Shown here: one piece after another, positions 20,334 to 28,868 of the stretch
How positions within the stretch are numbered: the first letter of the stretch is position 1
How the letters are laid out: each line of letters opens with the position of its first letter
DNA from: a virus
Virus record (IMG/VR): IMGVR_UViG_3300034418_008897
Coordinates: 16,525-80,524 of that record
Strand: one strand, 5' to 3'
Length of the DNA: 64,000 bases
Notes under the pieces: model-generated
What the model was told of the DNA's origin: nothing
What the model saw: the letters and a program-made list of their open reading frames with translations, nothing else
Database searches by the model: none
Made by a program: the position numbers and the translations under genes

Positions 20334-20954
20334 TTATTTTTTGTATATTAAACTATTTAAAATACCGCCTTTTTTCCATAATTCAGTACAAGCTAAATGT
20401 CTTGCTGTACCTGGTTTCGCAGTACTACATTTATGTCTTGCTTTAAAAGCTTTTCTTTTGGAGTCTACATTATTTACATAACGTTTATCTCCTGCATGGA
20501 CTAGTTTCTTTTTACCATCTATACAGTAAAGCTTCATAATTTTTTTATGCTTACGGGTAGATCTTTTAGTTTGACCGCATTTCATATCTGATTTTACAGA
20601 CCCGCCCTTTTTATATAGCAACATTCCTAATTTAGCTTTTGAAACTTTTTTACCCATACCTTTATTTTTCTTTTCGGATATTTTCTTTTTTAAATTTTTA
20701 CCTTTAGGCATATTAGGAGTTTTTGAGCTGACTTTTTTACTGGGTCTACAATACTCAGTTTTACCACCTGAACCGCAATCTTCACCAGAAATTTTATCTT
20801 TCCATTTTTCGTCTCCCCATCTTTTTAAATCCGACCCTTTTTTAGTTTTTCTTACATCTCCTTTAGACTTTCTACATTTAGCAATAAGTTGACTACGCCT
20901 AGCAGAGTTGGGCATTTTAGCAGCAAATTTTTTATAACAAGCATCTTTACTCAT
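20334..20954 (-). CDS. Cysteine-rich basic virion protein (DUF5872/DUF5754-like)
   Basis: A 206-residue, strongly lysine-rich protein with regularly placed cysteines. The first half contains GSDLKRWGDEKWKDKI followed by CGSGGKTEYCRPSKK, typical of DUF5872-like proteins in phages and large eukaryotic viruses. The second half has KKLVHAGDKRY, then FKARHKCSTAKPGTARHLAC, typical of a second widespread virion-associated family (DUF5754-like). It carries LLYKKGGS inside and ends WKKGGILNSLIYKK, related to the tag of the cargo proteins. Likely a small DNA-binding or capsid-associated protein. Coupled to the ferritin gene by TAATG. Confidence 0.6.
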   Translation of the reverse strand: MSKDACYKKFAAKMPNSARRSQLIAKCRKSKGDVRKTKKGSDLKRWGDEKWKDKISGEDCGSGGKTEYCRPSKKVSSKTPNMPKGKNLKKKISEKKNKGMGKKVSKAKLGMLLYKKGGSVKSDMKCGQTKRSTRKHKKIMKLYCIDGKKKLVHAGDKRYVNNVDSKRKAFKARHKCSTAKPGTARHLACTELWKKGGILNSLIYKK

Positions 20955-21520
20955 TACTTAGCTAATTCAGCCATCTCGTTATCTAAAAACCTTAAAGCAG
21001 TAGCATCTGTACCAAATGCTTCTAGCTTGTCTAACCAAGTTTGCATTTTAGTAAGCTCTTCATGTTGTTCTTTAACATATTTCAAAGCAAGCTCATATAA
21101 CATATGATCTCCATGAGACATTGCTGCAGATGCTAATTCTTTGCATTGTTTAGTGATCTCTACCTCATGCTCATAAGATTTTTGTATAATATCTGGTAAT
21201 CCTTTATAATCAGAAATTATCTTAGGCATTTCTCTTATTTCAGGTTGTATACCTAAACCTAAAAGATAAGCTCTAGCCCAATCTACATGGGCCATTTCTT
21301 CATGAGCATATTTATGCCATAAAGCCCCAGCTCCAGTATAACCTAAATTATCTAAAAACATGTACATATCTTCATACATTCGAGAAGACTTTTCTTCTTC
21401 TTGAGCGCGAAAATTTAACATATCTATACAATGCTCGCTAATCAAACTATTTTTGATTAACTTTTTTTCAGTTTTATCTCCTGTTGGAGTGTCGTTATTT
21501 AAAATCTCTTTTAAAGCCAT
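20954..21520 (-). CDS. Ferritin (bacterial FtnA-like, ferroxidase centre intact)
   Basis: A 188-residue four-helix-bundle protein aligning along its full length with bacterial non-haem ferritins. The ferroxidase ligands can be placed: E42 and Y49 (helix A), E75 and H78 (HEEMAH), E119 (YEHEVEIT), and Q152/E155 (YVKEQHEE). Ferritins oxidise Fe(II) and store it in a 24-subunit shell. The N-terminus has about 25 extra residues (MALKEILNNDTPTGDK) not expected in FtnA. It sits between ring-type genes and the cysteine-rich virion protein gene, starts 2 bases after the upstream gene and overlaps the next as TAATG, so it is expressed late with the virion genes. Confidence 0.88.
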   Translation of the reverse strand: MALKEILNNDTPTGDKTEKKLIKNSLISEHCIDMLNFRAQEEEKSSRMYEDMYMFLDNLGYTGAGALWHKYAHEEMAHVDWARAYLLGLGIQPEIREMPKIISDYKGLPDIIQKSYEHEVEITKQCKELASAAMSHGDHMLYELALKYVKEQHEELTKMQTWLDKLEAFGTDATALRFLDNEMAELAK

Positions 21521-21522
21521 AA

Positions 21523-22218
21523 TTATTGAACTATATCATTTTGTTGATTAGGTAAAGGTTGTACATTTAATTGTCTAAAGTATCTAATATACTTCTCAGT
21601 TAAAGTATCTATAATAGCCATTTGCATATGTAAAGGAGCTGGATATTCTTTATCTAAAGCGTCAGGGTCTAAAGCTAAAATATCCATTGGGTGATTAAAC
21701 ATTGCTCTTAAAGAAACATATTTAAGTGGGTTATACTTGCCTAAGTTAAAGAAATAAATAGTATTTTTACCATTGTGGTTCATAGATGTATCTACCCAAG
21801 CAAAAGGTTTATGGGCAGTTCTTATTCTCACCCTGTGATTTTGAATATCATCTGTATTATAATAAACAGCAAATTCTTCTTGTTTATTTGCTAACCCTAA
21901 AAACTCTATAGCACTGTCATCAGGAGTGGCTAATAAAGTAGGCACTTCTATAGCAGGCACTTGTGAGTCACAATTAGGAATAAAACTACAAATAGTTGAA
22001 GCTAAATCTTTTTGCTCTAATATTATATTATCAAGTGTTTGTATTAAATATTTACTATTTAGTTTAAAAGTAGTAGAATATTTATTTACAAAATCAGCCC
22101 TAGCTAAGTCTATTTCATCATATAATTGCTCTATACTGAAAGATTGATCGCTGATGTTACCAGATAATCCATCTGCCACTCTATTTCTAATACTACTAGC
22201 AAGTTCTAAAGAAGTCAT
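21523..22218 (-). CDS. Tail ring/adaptor-type protein
   Basis: A 231-residue protein. The N-terminal 75 residues are helical (SLELASSIRNRVADGL, then FSIEQLYDEIDLARADFVNK), the centre is beta-rich, and the end is a helix pair (HMQMAIIDTLTEKYIRYFRQ). This is the layout of crAss-like ring proteins and of P22 gp4-like adaptors. It is the first gene after a strong intrinsic terminator at 22275-22302, so it probably has its own promoter in 22219-22275. The exact subtype is not assigned. Confidence 0.55.
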   Translation of the reverse strand: MTSLELASSIRNRVADGLSGNISDQSFSIEQLYDEIDLARADFVNKYSTTFKLNSKYLIQTLDNIILEQKDLASTICSFIPNCDSQVPAIEVPTLLATPDDSAIEFLGLANKQEEFAVYYNTDDIQNHRVRIRTAHKPFAWVDTSMNHNGKNTIYFFNLGKYNPLKYVSLRAMFNHPMDILALDPDALDKEYPAPLHMQMAIIDTLTEKYIRYFRQLNVQPLPNQQNDIVQ

Positions 22219-22274
22219 AAAAATCTTATTTATGAAATATAATATAAAAGATAAGCCGAAAAACTAAGTAAAAT

Positions 22275-22302
22275 AAAAAACCCCCTTAACTTAATAAGAG
22301 GG
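22275..22302 (-). terminator. Intrinsic terminator after the Ala-rich structural gene
   Basis: Read on the minus strand, CCCTCTTA pairs with TAAGGGGG across a six-base loop, with a single T-G wobble, and is followed by six Ts. It lies 29 bases after the stop of the gene at 22331-23350 and separates that gene from the ring-type gene downstream. Confidence 0.85.
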
Positions 22303-22330
22303 CTTAGTATATAGGTTGTTAGTATTCCTA

Positions 22331-23350
22331 TTATGCGATAAAAGCAGCGCTTGTAGCAACAGAAGAACCATCAGCTAAAATTAATACTTCTGATGTTTCT
22401 TGAGCTAAAGTTAAAGGCGCAGCAGTTACAGTAGCAGTTAAATCAGCTAAAGCAGCAGCTCTTAAAATAGCAACAGCAGCTAATTTATCAGCAGCACCGT
22501 TAGCAGCCAAACAAGTCGCTTCATTCATCCAAAGAACGAACTCGTGAGTAGCTGGTAATGGACCGTGGTCTGCAGCGATAGTAGAGATTTTTTCTGTGTA
22601 AGGAGCAGAAACTTTAAAATATAAAGCACTATAAGTTCCTCTTAAATCAACTCTAGTATCAGCTGTATCAACTCCGTATGGATCAACATTTCCTGGAGTA
22701 GCCATTCTAATAGACTCTTCTAAGAATTTACCTAATCCTTCACCTTCGAAAGCAGTAGCAACAGTTGCGTTTAAAGCTAAAGCTACCCAATTTTGAGAAC
22801 CAATTCCTTGCGCACTTCTTCTGATTTCAACTCTTTTAAAAGAAACTGATTCGTATCCAGATAAAGTAGTTAAACGGATATCAGCTGCACCATTAGATGC
22901 TACTGAAAAAGGAAAAGCAGCAGTTGGGAATTCAGCAATAAAGTCAGTGTAAGCAGTAACTAAAGCTGTACGAATATCAGCAGCAGCAACAGCAGCTAAA
23001 GGCTTAGTTGTTAAAGAAAAAGTTCTTGTTCTTCCTAATTTAGAAGCAACTGCTAATTCTGATTGGTAGCGAGTAGTATCTACTTCAACTCTCAACTCAA
23101 CAACTTCACCAATAGCAATACCTGCAGGAGCAGTTACAGTAAAGTCTTTACTTTCGTTAACAGCAGCTCTACCTCTACGTAATTGGATATCAGTAATAGC
23201 TGATAATTCGAAGTGTCCGAAACCTTCGATTAATAATTTGTCTGTTGCAGCTACAGCAGCAGCAGTCGTTCTTTCAACACCTGCGCTAGAAAATACTCTT
23301 ACGCTATCAGGAGTGTTGATAACTCTTTGTTTGTCAGATAATGTAAACAT
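22331..23350 (-). CDS. Abundant Ala-rich structural protein, role unknown
   Basis: A 339-residue protein with a very high alanine content (about a fifth of residues) and repeated GCA/GCT codons, unlike the Asn/Lys/Ile-rich proteins around it. It is beta-rich in the first half (DKLLIEGFGHFELSAITDIQ). The C-terminal 60 residues form an Ala/Leu helix then a short strand. It is bracketed by its own leader, containing two dyads, and an intrinsic terminator, the same arrangement as the major capsid gene, which suggests a very highly expressed component such as a head decoration or tube protein. No family recognised. Confidence 0.6.
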   Translation of the reverse strand: MFTLSDKQRVINTPDSVRVFSSAGVERTTAAAVAATDKLLIEGFGHFELSAITDIQLRRGRAAVNESKDFTVTAPAGIAIGEVVELRVEVDTTRYQSELAVASKLGRTRTFSLTTKPLAAVAAADIRTALVTAYTDFIAEFPTAAFPFSVASNGAADIRLTTLSGYESVSFKRVEIRRSAQGIGSQNWVALALNATVATAFEGEGLGKFLEESIRMATPGNVDPYGVDTADTRVDLRGTYSALYFKVSAPYTEKISTIAADHGPLPATHEFVLWMNEATCLAANGAADKLAAVAILRAAALADLTATVTAAPLTLAQETSEVLILADGSSVATSAAFIA

Positions 23351-23383
23351 TTGTTTAATTAATTTTTTGTGTAACTTGTACCA

Positions 23384-23445
23384 GTGTAATTACACGGTTT
23401 ATAAAAAAAGGAGCTGGTATCCCCTAAAACTACTGTAATATTACA
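23384..23445. promoter_or_regulatory. Two related palindromes upstream of the Ala-rich structural gene
   Basis: GTGTAATTACAC at 23384-23395 and TGTAATATTACA at 23434-23445 are both perfect 12-base dyads built on the same half-site TGTAAT/ATTACA. They lie 34 and 84 bases upstream of the start at 23350. Repeated dyads before a highly expressed late gene look like operators or part of a late promoter; the protein that would bind is unknown. Confidence 0.45.
23403..23424 (-). terminator. Probable terminator after the 253-residue ring-type gene
   Basis: On the minus strand GGGG and CTCC close a seven-base loop (one G-T pair), followed directly by seven Ts. The stem is short, so efficiency is uncertain. 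It follows the gene at 23474-24235 and lies between the two palindromes of the next gene's leader. Confidence 0.45.
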
Positions 23446-23473
23446 ATTTTATTTTAATATATAAGGTAAATTA

Positions 23474-24235
23474 TCACGTAGTGCTTTGATTTACTTGAAC
23501 ATGTGTATTTAATCTAGGATCAGAACTGTTCTCTAAAATTAATTTTACAACTCTTTTGATAATTTCGTTGCAAACATACTCTGGAAATTCTAATACCGCA
23601 GACGTATCTACTGGTACGTCTCTTTGACCTACAGTAAGATTAACTACTTCTGGTTTTTTTAAATAATCTAAACTTACTTCAGTAATGTTAAATTTTTTAC
23701 TGTCACCATAATAAAAAGTTAAATTAGGTAAAACAGAACCGGCAGAGCCATCTGTAAAATCATGAAATACTCTACTTGCACTTGGCTTTAAATAAGCATT
23801 GTTTATAATACCGTTTGCAGTATGACTATTTAATTTTTTAGATGGTTTAGTGTCTTCATGTCCTTTTGGGTAGCATTTATAAGGGAATTTAGCAACTGTA
23901 GTTACGTTAGTTCCTACCATATGCCAATAATTATCAGGTGCTGGAAATTTAATAAAATCTGAACTATACCTTTTACCTGTAGTAATGTTTAAAATTACTG
24001 CAGGGTTAGAAGAATAATAGCCTGTATTATTAGAAATAATAAAGGTATTAGGTACAATTAATGGGCTGATATCATCCGTTATTTGTTGGCTTACTTGAAA
24101 TTTATTATATCTTTCATTTATATACTCTTGAATACCTTTATTAATAAAATAATTATAATCATCAAGATGTAAAGAAGGGGCTTTTGCCTTCCTTAATTCT
24201 CTTAATATATTTTCATAAGCCCCTTTTACAGTCAT
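23474..24235 (-). CDS. Head-tail adaptor / ring-type protein
   Basis: A 253-residue protein. It begins with a helical domain (MTVKGAYENILRELRKAK, then YNYFINKGIQEYINERYNKF) of the type seen in crAss-like ring proteins, followed by a beta domain, and ends with a helix containing EFPEYVCNEIIKRVVKLILE, which resembles the C-terminal helix of P22 gp4-like adaptors. It is the second gene after the capsid gene, a normal place for a connector. Which ring it forms cannot be told from the sequence alone. Confidence 0.65.
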   Translation of the reverse strand: MTVKGAYENILRELRKAKAPSLHLDDYNYFINKGIQEYINERYNKFQVSQQITDDISPLIVPNTFIISNNTGYYSSNPAVILNITTGKRYSSDFIKFPAPDNYWHMVGTNVTTVAKFPYKCYPKGHEDTKPSKKLNSHTANGIINNAYLKPSASRVFHDFTDGSAGSVLPNLTFYYGDSKKFNITEVSLDYLKKPEVVNLTVGQRDVPVDTSAVLEFPEYVCNEIIKRVVKLILENSSDPRLNTHVQVNQSTT

Positions 24236-24251
24236 TTTAATTACGTTTTAA

Positions 24252-25115
24252 TTATTTTCCCTCTTCTAATTTCTTTTTTCTTGCTTCTTGAGCTAATTCA
24301 ATAGGAGTTTGTTTTTTCTCTGTAGTTGGTTTAGCTATAGCTTTTTTAGAATTATAATAATCAGGATCTACATCTCTTTCTAATAACTCTAAAATATCTT
24401 CATTTTGTTGTAAAAAAGCAATAGCTGACTCATCAGATAACCCTAAAATAGTAGTACCATATTTAATTACTCTTGTTTCTGGGTCTTCAATAATGAAACG
24501 TGCTTTTTTAGCTTTTAAATACAACAAATTAATTTTCATTGATTTATCTCTATAAATACGTTCAATAGTCTTAGGTTCTGTTTTTGCTTTTTCTAATAAA
24601 AACTCTTCAACAGTATCTGGATTTTCACCTTCCATATCAAAACCTAATAACAAAGCTCTATTAACATGGTTAGATCGAGGATCATTAATAACTAATTCCA
24701 TAGCTTTAAAAATGTCCATTGACTTTTTGTTTTTAATCTGAGACTCTCTACCTTCGATATGAACATAGAATAAAGCTTTAGAAGATTGAGCTTCCTCAAA
24801 AGACATAGCTATTTCCGGACAATGCTTTAACCATTGCCATGTTATTTTATCTACTTCCGTATTTAAATCTAAAATCAAACCGTCTTTTAAAACTAATTTA
24901 GTATTTAAATGCGGGTCTACTTTATTACCCACTGTTACATAATATTCTCTGGCTTCTTTATCTCGATCAGATAATCTTTCTACACCAGCCCACCAGTTTG
25001 TCATAGGGTCATATGCTGGTTGTACAGTATGTTTAGTAGTTTTGTAAACCGCTTTAATTTCTATAACTCTATCTGTTACAGTTCCATTTTCTAATTGTTC
25101 AATTTCTGTTATCAT
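24252..25115 (-). CDS. Conserved structural protein after the capsid gene, function unknown
   Basis: A 287-residue, mostly helical and charged protein. The middle has a compact region (WQWLKHCPEIAMSFEEAQSS, then FYVHIEGRES), and the C-terminal 40 residues are a Lys/Glu/Ala/Pro tail (TPIELAQEARKKKLEEGK) likely to be disordered. It starts after the terminator that follows the capsid gene. Helical proteins of this size occur at this place in crAss-like genomes; no motif reveals its job. Confidence 0.5.
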   Translation of the reverse strand: MITEIEQLENGTVTDRVIEIKAVYKTTKHTVQPAYDPMTNWWAGVERLSDRDKEAREYYVTVGNKVDPHLNTKLVLKDGLILDLNTEVDKITWQWLKHCPEIAMSFEEAQSSKALFYVHIEGRESQIKNKKSMDIFKAMELVINDPRSNHVNRALLLGFDMEGENPDTVEEFLLEKAKTEPKTIERIYRDKSMKINLLYLKAKKARFIIEDPETRVIKYGTTILGLSDESAIAFLQQNEDILELLERDVDPDYYNSKKAIAKPTTEKKQTPIELAQEARKKKLEEGK

Positions 25116-25179
25116 ATTTACATATTTTATTATTATGGTATAATATACTTAATATTTTTTAAAAAATAAGGGGAATAAA

Positions 25180-25204
25180 ATAAAAAGGGCAGCCTAAGCT
25201 ACCC
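25180..25204 (-). terminator. Intrinsic terminator after the major capsid gene
   Basis: On the minus strand GGGTAGC pairs with GCTGCCC (one wobble) across a TTAG loop and is followed by five Ts. It lies 29 bases downstream of the capsid stop codon. A terminator right after the capsid gene would allow its transcript to be made in excess. Confidence 0.85.
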
Positions 25205-25232
25205 TCTTTTGTATTTTTTATTTCACTGTTAA

Positions 25233-26648
25233 TTAAGCGATTCTTGCTTCTTGTACAATGAAAGATTTGTAAGGATTGAATACAACAGCTCCAGAGTATC
25301 CTAATAAGTGGTATTCTGAACCGTGAACTCCTGTAGAAACTTCTCCTGAAGTTTTTCCATCAGCTCCACCCATTCCATGTAAGTTACCAGAAATCATTTC
25401 TGATCCTTCTAATGTGAACGTAGCAACGTTTGGACGTCCTGAAGATAAATCAGCACCAGTATCTAAGAAAATACCGTATCCACCTTCTGGGTACTCTTGA
25501 GAAAGTACTCTATCTGGCATAAAAGAGATAGTGTTTCCTTGGAAGTGGTAAGTATCAAACTCAGCACCAACTTTAACTTTTCCACCAGCTGCTTTAGAGT
25601 AGAAGTATGCTCCATCTGCTGAAGATTGGAAACGTAATTCAGAACTCATCAATTTACCAACTTGGTCGTAGAAACGCTCGTTACAAATAACTGCGTAAAT
25701 GTTTCCTGTTGGAGCATCAGATTTTTCACGCATAGTAGCTAATACGTCATCTAATACGTCGATAGTCAAGATAGAGTAAGAGAATTTATCACAGTATCTT
25801 TCGATTTGTGGAATAACTCCGTCTCCCATTGGAATATCGCGTCCATGATCATCTTGATCTAAACATTTACCGTTAACATCGTAGTTAGTTTCAGAGAACA
25901 AACAGTTTTGCTCACGAGAAATTAAGAAAGTATCTAAACATTCTTTCTCTTTTTTATTCATCTTGTAATAAGAAGAAGAATCTTTACTATCTTTTCCAGT
26001 TTGGATATAAATATCTTCCATCATTGCGAAATCAGCTGACCAAGAAGTAGAAGCTCTTTGACGAGATAAGTAGTTACGGTGAGTTTCAGTGTTAGAAATC
26101 CACTTAGTATAACCTCTTTCAGATAATTCTGGGTGGTAATTTGAACGATAACGAGTATCTTTACCAGCAGCAGCATAAGCAGTGTTGATAGTCTTAGACA
26201 TATCATTACCAACTAATACCACTTTGTATTCCCAACGAGATTGAGATAATTTCTTAGGAGTAGAAACAACGAATAATTGTTGTTTATTATCCAATGTGAA
26301 AGTATCGTTTTTATCGTAGTATCTTTCAGCTAAGATAATAGACTCTACGTTTTTGTTAGCTCCATCTCCAGAAATAGAACCCACGATTCTTACTTTTTTA
26401 ATAAAGTTTACGTCGATATTCCACTCAATAACCATAGAGTTAATTGGTGTGAAAGATCCTGAACCTTTTTTAGGGTTGTAATAAACGTTTTTTAACGCGT
26501 CTGTCAACGTAGCTAAAGCTAGTTGTTTGTACATAGTAACTACAGTACCTAATTTATGAGGCTTAGCTCCTAATAAAGTACCGAAATTTTGTACAGTTTT
26601 TGTGTCGCCTAGATGCTGAACGACTGAATTTCTGTCTACAATTTTCAT
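25233..26648 (-). CDS. Major capsid protein (crAss-like, HK97 fold)
   Basis: A 471-residue protein directly downstream of the scaffold candidate, in the position and length range of crAss-like major capsid proteins (about 470-510). Features fitting these proteins include a long N-terminal helical/extended region, the stretch HRNYLSRQRASTSWSADFAM near residue 190, and a C-terminal end GSEYHLLGYSGAVVFNPYKS. Codon choice shifts to more GC-rich synonymous codons (for example CGT, TCC, GAC) than in neighbours, expected for the most abundant protein. It has its own 94-base leader with a hairpin and its own terminator. Builds the icosahedral head shell. Confidence 0.85.
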   Translation of the reverse strand: MKIVDRNSVVQHLGDTKTVQNFGTLLGAKPHKLGTVVTMYKQLALATLTDALKNVYYNPKKGSGSFTPINSMVIEWNIDVNFIKKVRIVGSISGDGANKNVESIILAERYYDKNDTFTLDNKQQLFVVSTPKKLSQSRWEYKVVLVGNDMSKTINTAYAAAGKDTRYRSNYHPELSERGYTKWISNTETHRNYLSRQRASTSWSADFAMMEDIYIQTGKDSKDSSSYYKMNKKEKECLDTFLISREQNCLFSETNYDVNGKCLDQDDHGRDIPMGDGVIPQIERYCDKFSYSILTIDVLDDVLATMREKSDAPTGNIYAVICNERFYDQVGKLMSSELRFQSSADGAYFYSKAAGGKVKVGAEFDTYHFQGNTISFMPDRVLSQEYPEGGYGIFLDTGADLSSGRPNVATFTLEGSEMISGNLHGMGGADGKTSGEVSTGVHGSEYHLLGYSGAVVFNPYKSFIVQEARIA

Positions 26649-26659
26649 TTTGCTTTTGT

Positions 26660-26676
26660 TTTGTGGATGGTAGTGC
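26660..26676 (-). promoter_or_regulatory. Hairpin in the capsid gene leader
   Basis: In the leader just before the capsid start, minus strand, GGGTGG pairs with CCATCC (one wobble) around a short CACTA loop. It lies about 12-28 bases upstream of the ATG, close enough to affect ribosome access or to protect the 5' end of an abundant messenger. It has no T-run, so it is not a terminator. Confidence 0.4.
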
Positions 26677-26742
26677 CACCCTTTGTTTATAATTAATTAA
26701 TACTTCCTTAAATTAAAAGATTTTTAAACTTTAAGGGAAAAT

Positions 26743-27909
26743 TTAAAAATCACTGTGTAAATCATCTAAATCTACAAAATTTTCTTTTCTAATAGGTTCT
26801 TCTTTACTAGACCCTGAAGTGCTATTGTTATTTATACTCCCACTTATTGGTCTAGAAGGCATACCATTTAAAGCTTCATTTTTACCGTTTTGATAAGCTT
26901 TAGCAATTTCTTTTTTATAATATTGTTCTAAATTGTCGAAATAAGCTTCTCCATTTTTATACATCCAAGCAGCTTTAAATAAAGTTTTAGGATCAGAAAA
27001 AACTTCTTCCATAAATAAAGAGTCTCCATATTCATTAGTCTCTAGTAAATCATGTAAGATATTATTTTTATCTTCATCACTAACTTTAAAACCGGCAATA
27101 TCGTTAATATCTTGTACTACGGTTACAATAGTAGACCTTTGTTCTTCCAACATATTATTGAACTCTTCTTGTTGTTGTAATTCTACGGTTCTATTAATTT
27201 CTTCTTGTTGTTTTGTAAATTGCTCTCTTAGGCGATTTACATTTTTTTCATACAATTTACTCTCTTTCTGCCTAGTAAGTTCTTCCGCTAAATCTTCTTC
27301 TGAAGCTTCTGGGTCACTTTCTTTTAGCCATCTCATCATAACTGCATCGTCAGCCATACTAGAAAAATCTGTAGAATTAGATTCGTTAAAAGCTAAAATT
27401 TGCTCTACCCTTGCTTGTGCTAATGATTCAATAGATTGTTGTAGCGGTTGGTTTTGCTGTCTTAACCAGTTAATTAAACCTATTTCTTCTTCATCTAAAC
27501 CATATCTAGACTCAATATCTGGAGAAGATGTAGCAGATAAATCTTGTAAAATATTGAATTTTTCTGATTCTGTTAACTCATTGAAATGTTTAGCCTCACC
27601 ATCTTCAAAGTTAATCATACCCCCTACAATCCCATACTTAGATAAAAATTGTTCAATACCTGGTGTATTATCATCTACTTGAGACTCTCCTTCAGCTCCT
27701 ATTTGGCTTCTGTCTGAACTTGTTTGGTCACTTTGACTATCTTTTTCATTGCTTGCACTAGTTTCAGAGGCACTTTGCCCTTCGGCTGTTTTTTCAGTTC
27801 CTTCTGTGCTTTCTGCATTTACTTCAGATGTAAATTGCGTTCCTTCTTGTGTTCCTTCTTGAGCGTCATCATCGTTATGTAACGCGTCAAGGTTTAATTC
27901 TTCACTCAT
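26743..27909 (-). CDS. Scaffolding-like protein
   Basis: A 388-residue, highly acidic protein immediately upstream of the capsid gene. Residues 1-80 are low-complexity Glu/Ser/Thr/Gln sequence, residues 150-270 are a long Gln/Glu-rich coiled coil (REQFTKQQEEINRTVELQQQ), and the C-terminus is a short charged end. Acidity, coiled coil and position fit an internal scaffold. Both termini carry a related peptide: LNLDALHNDD at residues 5-14 and VDLDDLHSDF at the extreme C-terminus. The same peptide opens the 60-residue protein at 36784-36966. Scaffold-capsid contacts are often made by such terminal segments. Confidence 0.7.
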   Translation of the reverse strand: MSEELNLDALHNDDDAQEGTQEGTQFTSEVNAESTEGTEKTAEGQSASETSASNEKDSQSDQTSSDRSQIGAEGESQVDDNTPGIEQFLSKYGIVGGMINFEDGEAKHFNELTESEKFNILQDLSATSSPDIESRYGLDEEEIGLINWLRQQNQPLQQSIESLAQARVEQILAFNESNSTDFSSMADDAVMMRWLKESDPEASEEDLAEELTRQKESKLYEKNVNRLREQFTKQQEEINRTVELQQQEEFNNMLEEQRSTIVTVVQDINDIAGFKVSDEDKNNILHDLLETNEYGDSLFMEEVFSDPKTLFKAAWMYKNGEAYFDNLEQYYKKEIAKAYQNGKNEALNGMPSRPISGSINNNSTSGSSKEEPIRKENFVDLDDLHSDF

Positions 27910-27970
27910 ATTATCTTATTTATTTGTTATTAACTTTCTTATTATAAAGAAAAAATTTTAATCTTTCTAG

Positions 27971-28408
27971 TTAGTTTGTACTGTCACTAGCAACCCTTAA
28001 GTAAAATTTACCATTTATAATAGTTCCAAACCAAACTTGTTTCTTACCTGCTGTTACAGTATAAGAGTTTGTGGTATTAGCCGGATCATCTAAAAATACA
28101 TACTCAGGAGAAAAGTTAAAAACTTTGTCTAAAGTATTATTAGAATTATCTAAAACAAAACTATGTAAACTTCTATTTTCAGCTTTAGTAGGATAAGTAA
28201 AACTTACCGGCAATCCATTACCTATAGGTGAAATATAATGTATATAAGAATGGTCATGCATTAGATTAGGAGTAATAACTGAACTATTATCTGTGATTAA
28301 TATCTGTCTGCTATCTGTGTCAGGTTTGTTAAAAATCTGCATAGCTCTAGGATTCCTAGTTGATTGTCCTAGTATAGTGTTATTTAATTGCGTGTTTGGC
28401 ATAATATA
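27971..28408 (-). CDS. Small structural protein before the scaffold gene
   Basis: A 145-residue protein (MPNTQLNNTILGQSTRNPRA at the start). The start at 28408 is preferred because an earlier in-frame ATG at 28456 lies inside the preceding gene. It is beta-rich, without transmembrane or catalytic motifs, ending in YTVTAGKKQVWFGTIINGKF and a short strand. Beta-rich proteins of this size near the capsid gene are often head-decoration or vertex proteins, but there is no direct evidence for that. Confidence 0.55.
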   Translation of the reverse strand, partial: YIMPNTQLNNTILGQSTRNPRAMQIFNKPDTDSRQILITDNSSVITPNLMHDHSYIHYISPIGNGLPVSFTYPTKAENRSLHSFVLDNSNNTLDKVFNFSPEYVFLDDPANTTNSYTVTAGKKQVWFGTIINGKFYLRVASDSTN

Positions 28409-28425
28409 TTTATTTAAAATTTTCT

Positions 28426-28860
28426 TTATTGGTAAATTCCGCTGCCTGTATTCCAAGGACTACTACCTAAACTAGTCGGAGTTCCTGTTGGAGGTACGTA
28501 AGGACTTCTACCAGGAATTCCTGTGGGTGGTACGTAAGGACTTACTGTGGGTGGAGCAGGATTAACATGATAATTAGTTTTATCTATTGTTTTGTTTCTT
28601 ACTTTTTTACAAGGGTTTTTATCTATGGCTTCTCTTAAGCACATTAATAAAGCCTCGTCTTCTCTAGGATTACTATGATCGTTGTTTTCAAAATAATCAA
28701 TAATCCCAGAAATAATTATAGCTTGAGCATATAATTTATCTAGATATTTAGAAGCCCCCATATAAGGTTCTTGCTGGGCTAAATTAAATTGTATATCCCC
28801 TAATAACAATCTACCATTTTCTATGGTATTAATATAATCATCTGTGTAATTTAATAGCAT
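28426..28860 (-). CDS. Small protein with Pro-rich repeat tail
   Basis: A 144-residue protein. Residues 1-95 are helical (YTDDYINTIENGRLLLGDI; ALLMCLREAIDKNPCKKV). From residue 98 the sequence becomes a proline/glycine-rich tail with a repeated unit SPYVPPTG-I/T-PG/T. Such tails are usually extended and may bind other virion proteins. It lies between the 359- and 145-residue genes in the portal-to-capsid segment. Function unknown. Confidence 0.5.
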   Translation of the reverse strand: MLLNYTDDYINTIENGRLLLGDIQFNLAQQEPYMGASKYLDKLYAQAIIISGIIDYFENNDHSNPREDEALLMCLREAIDKNPCKKVRNKTIDKTNYHVNPAPPTVSPYVPPTGIPGRSPYVPPTGTPTSLGSSPWNTGSGIYQ

Positions 28861-28868
28861 AAATTTTA

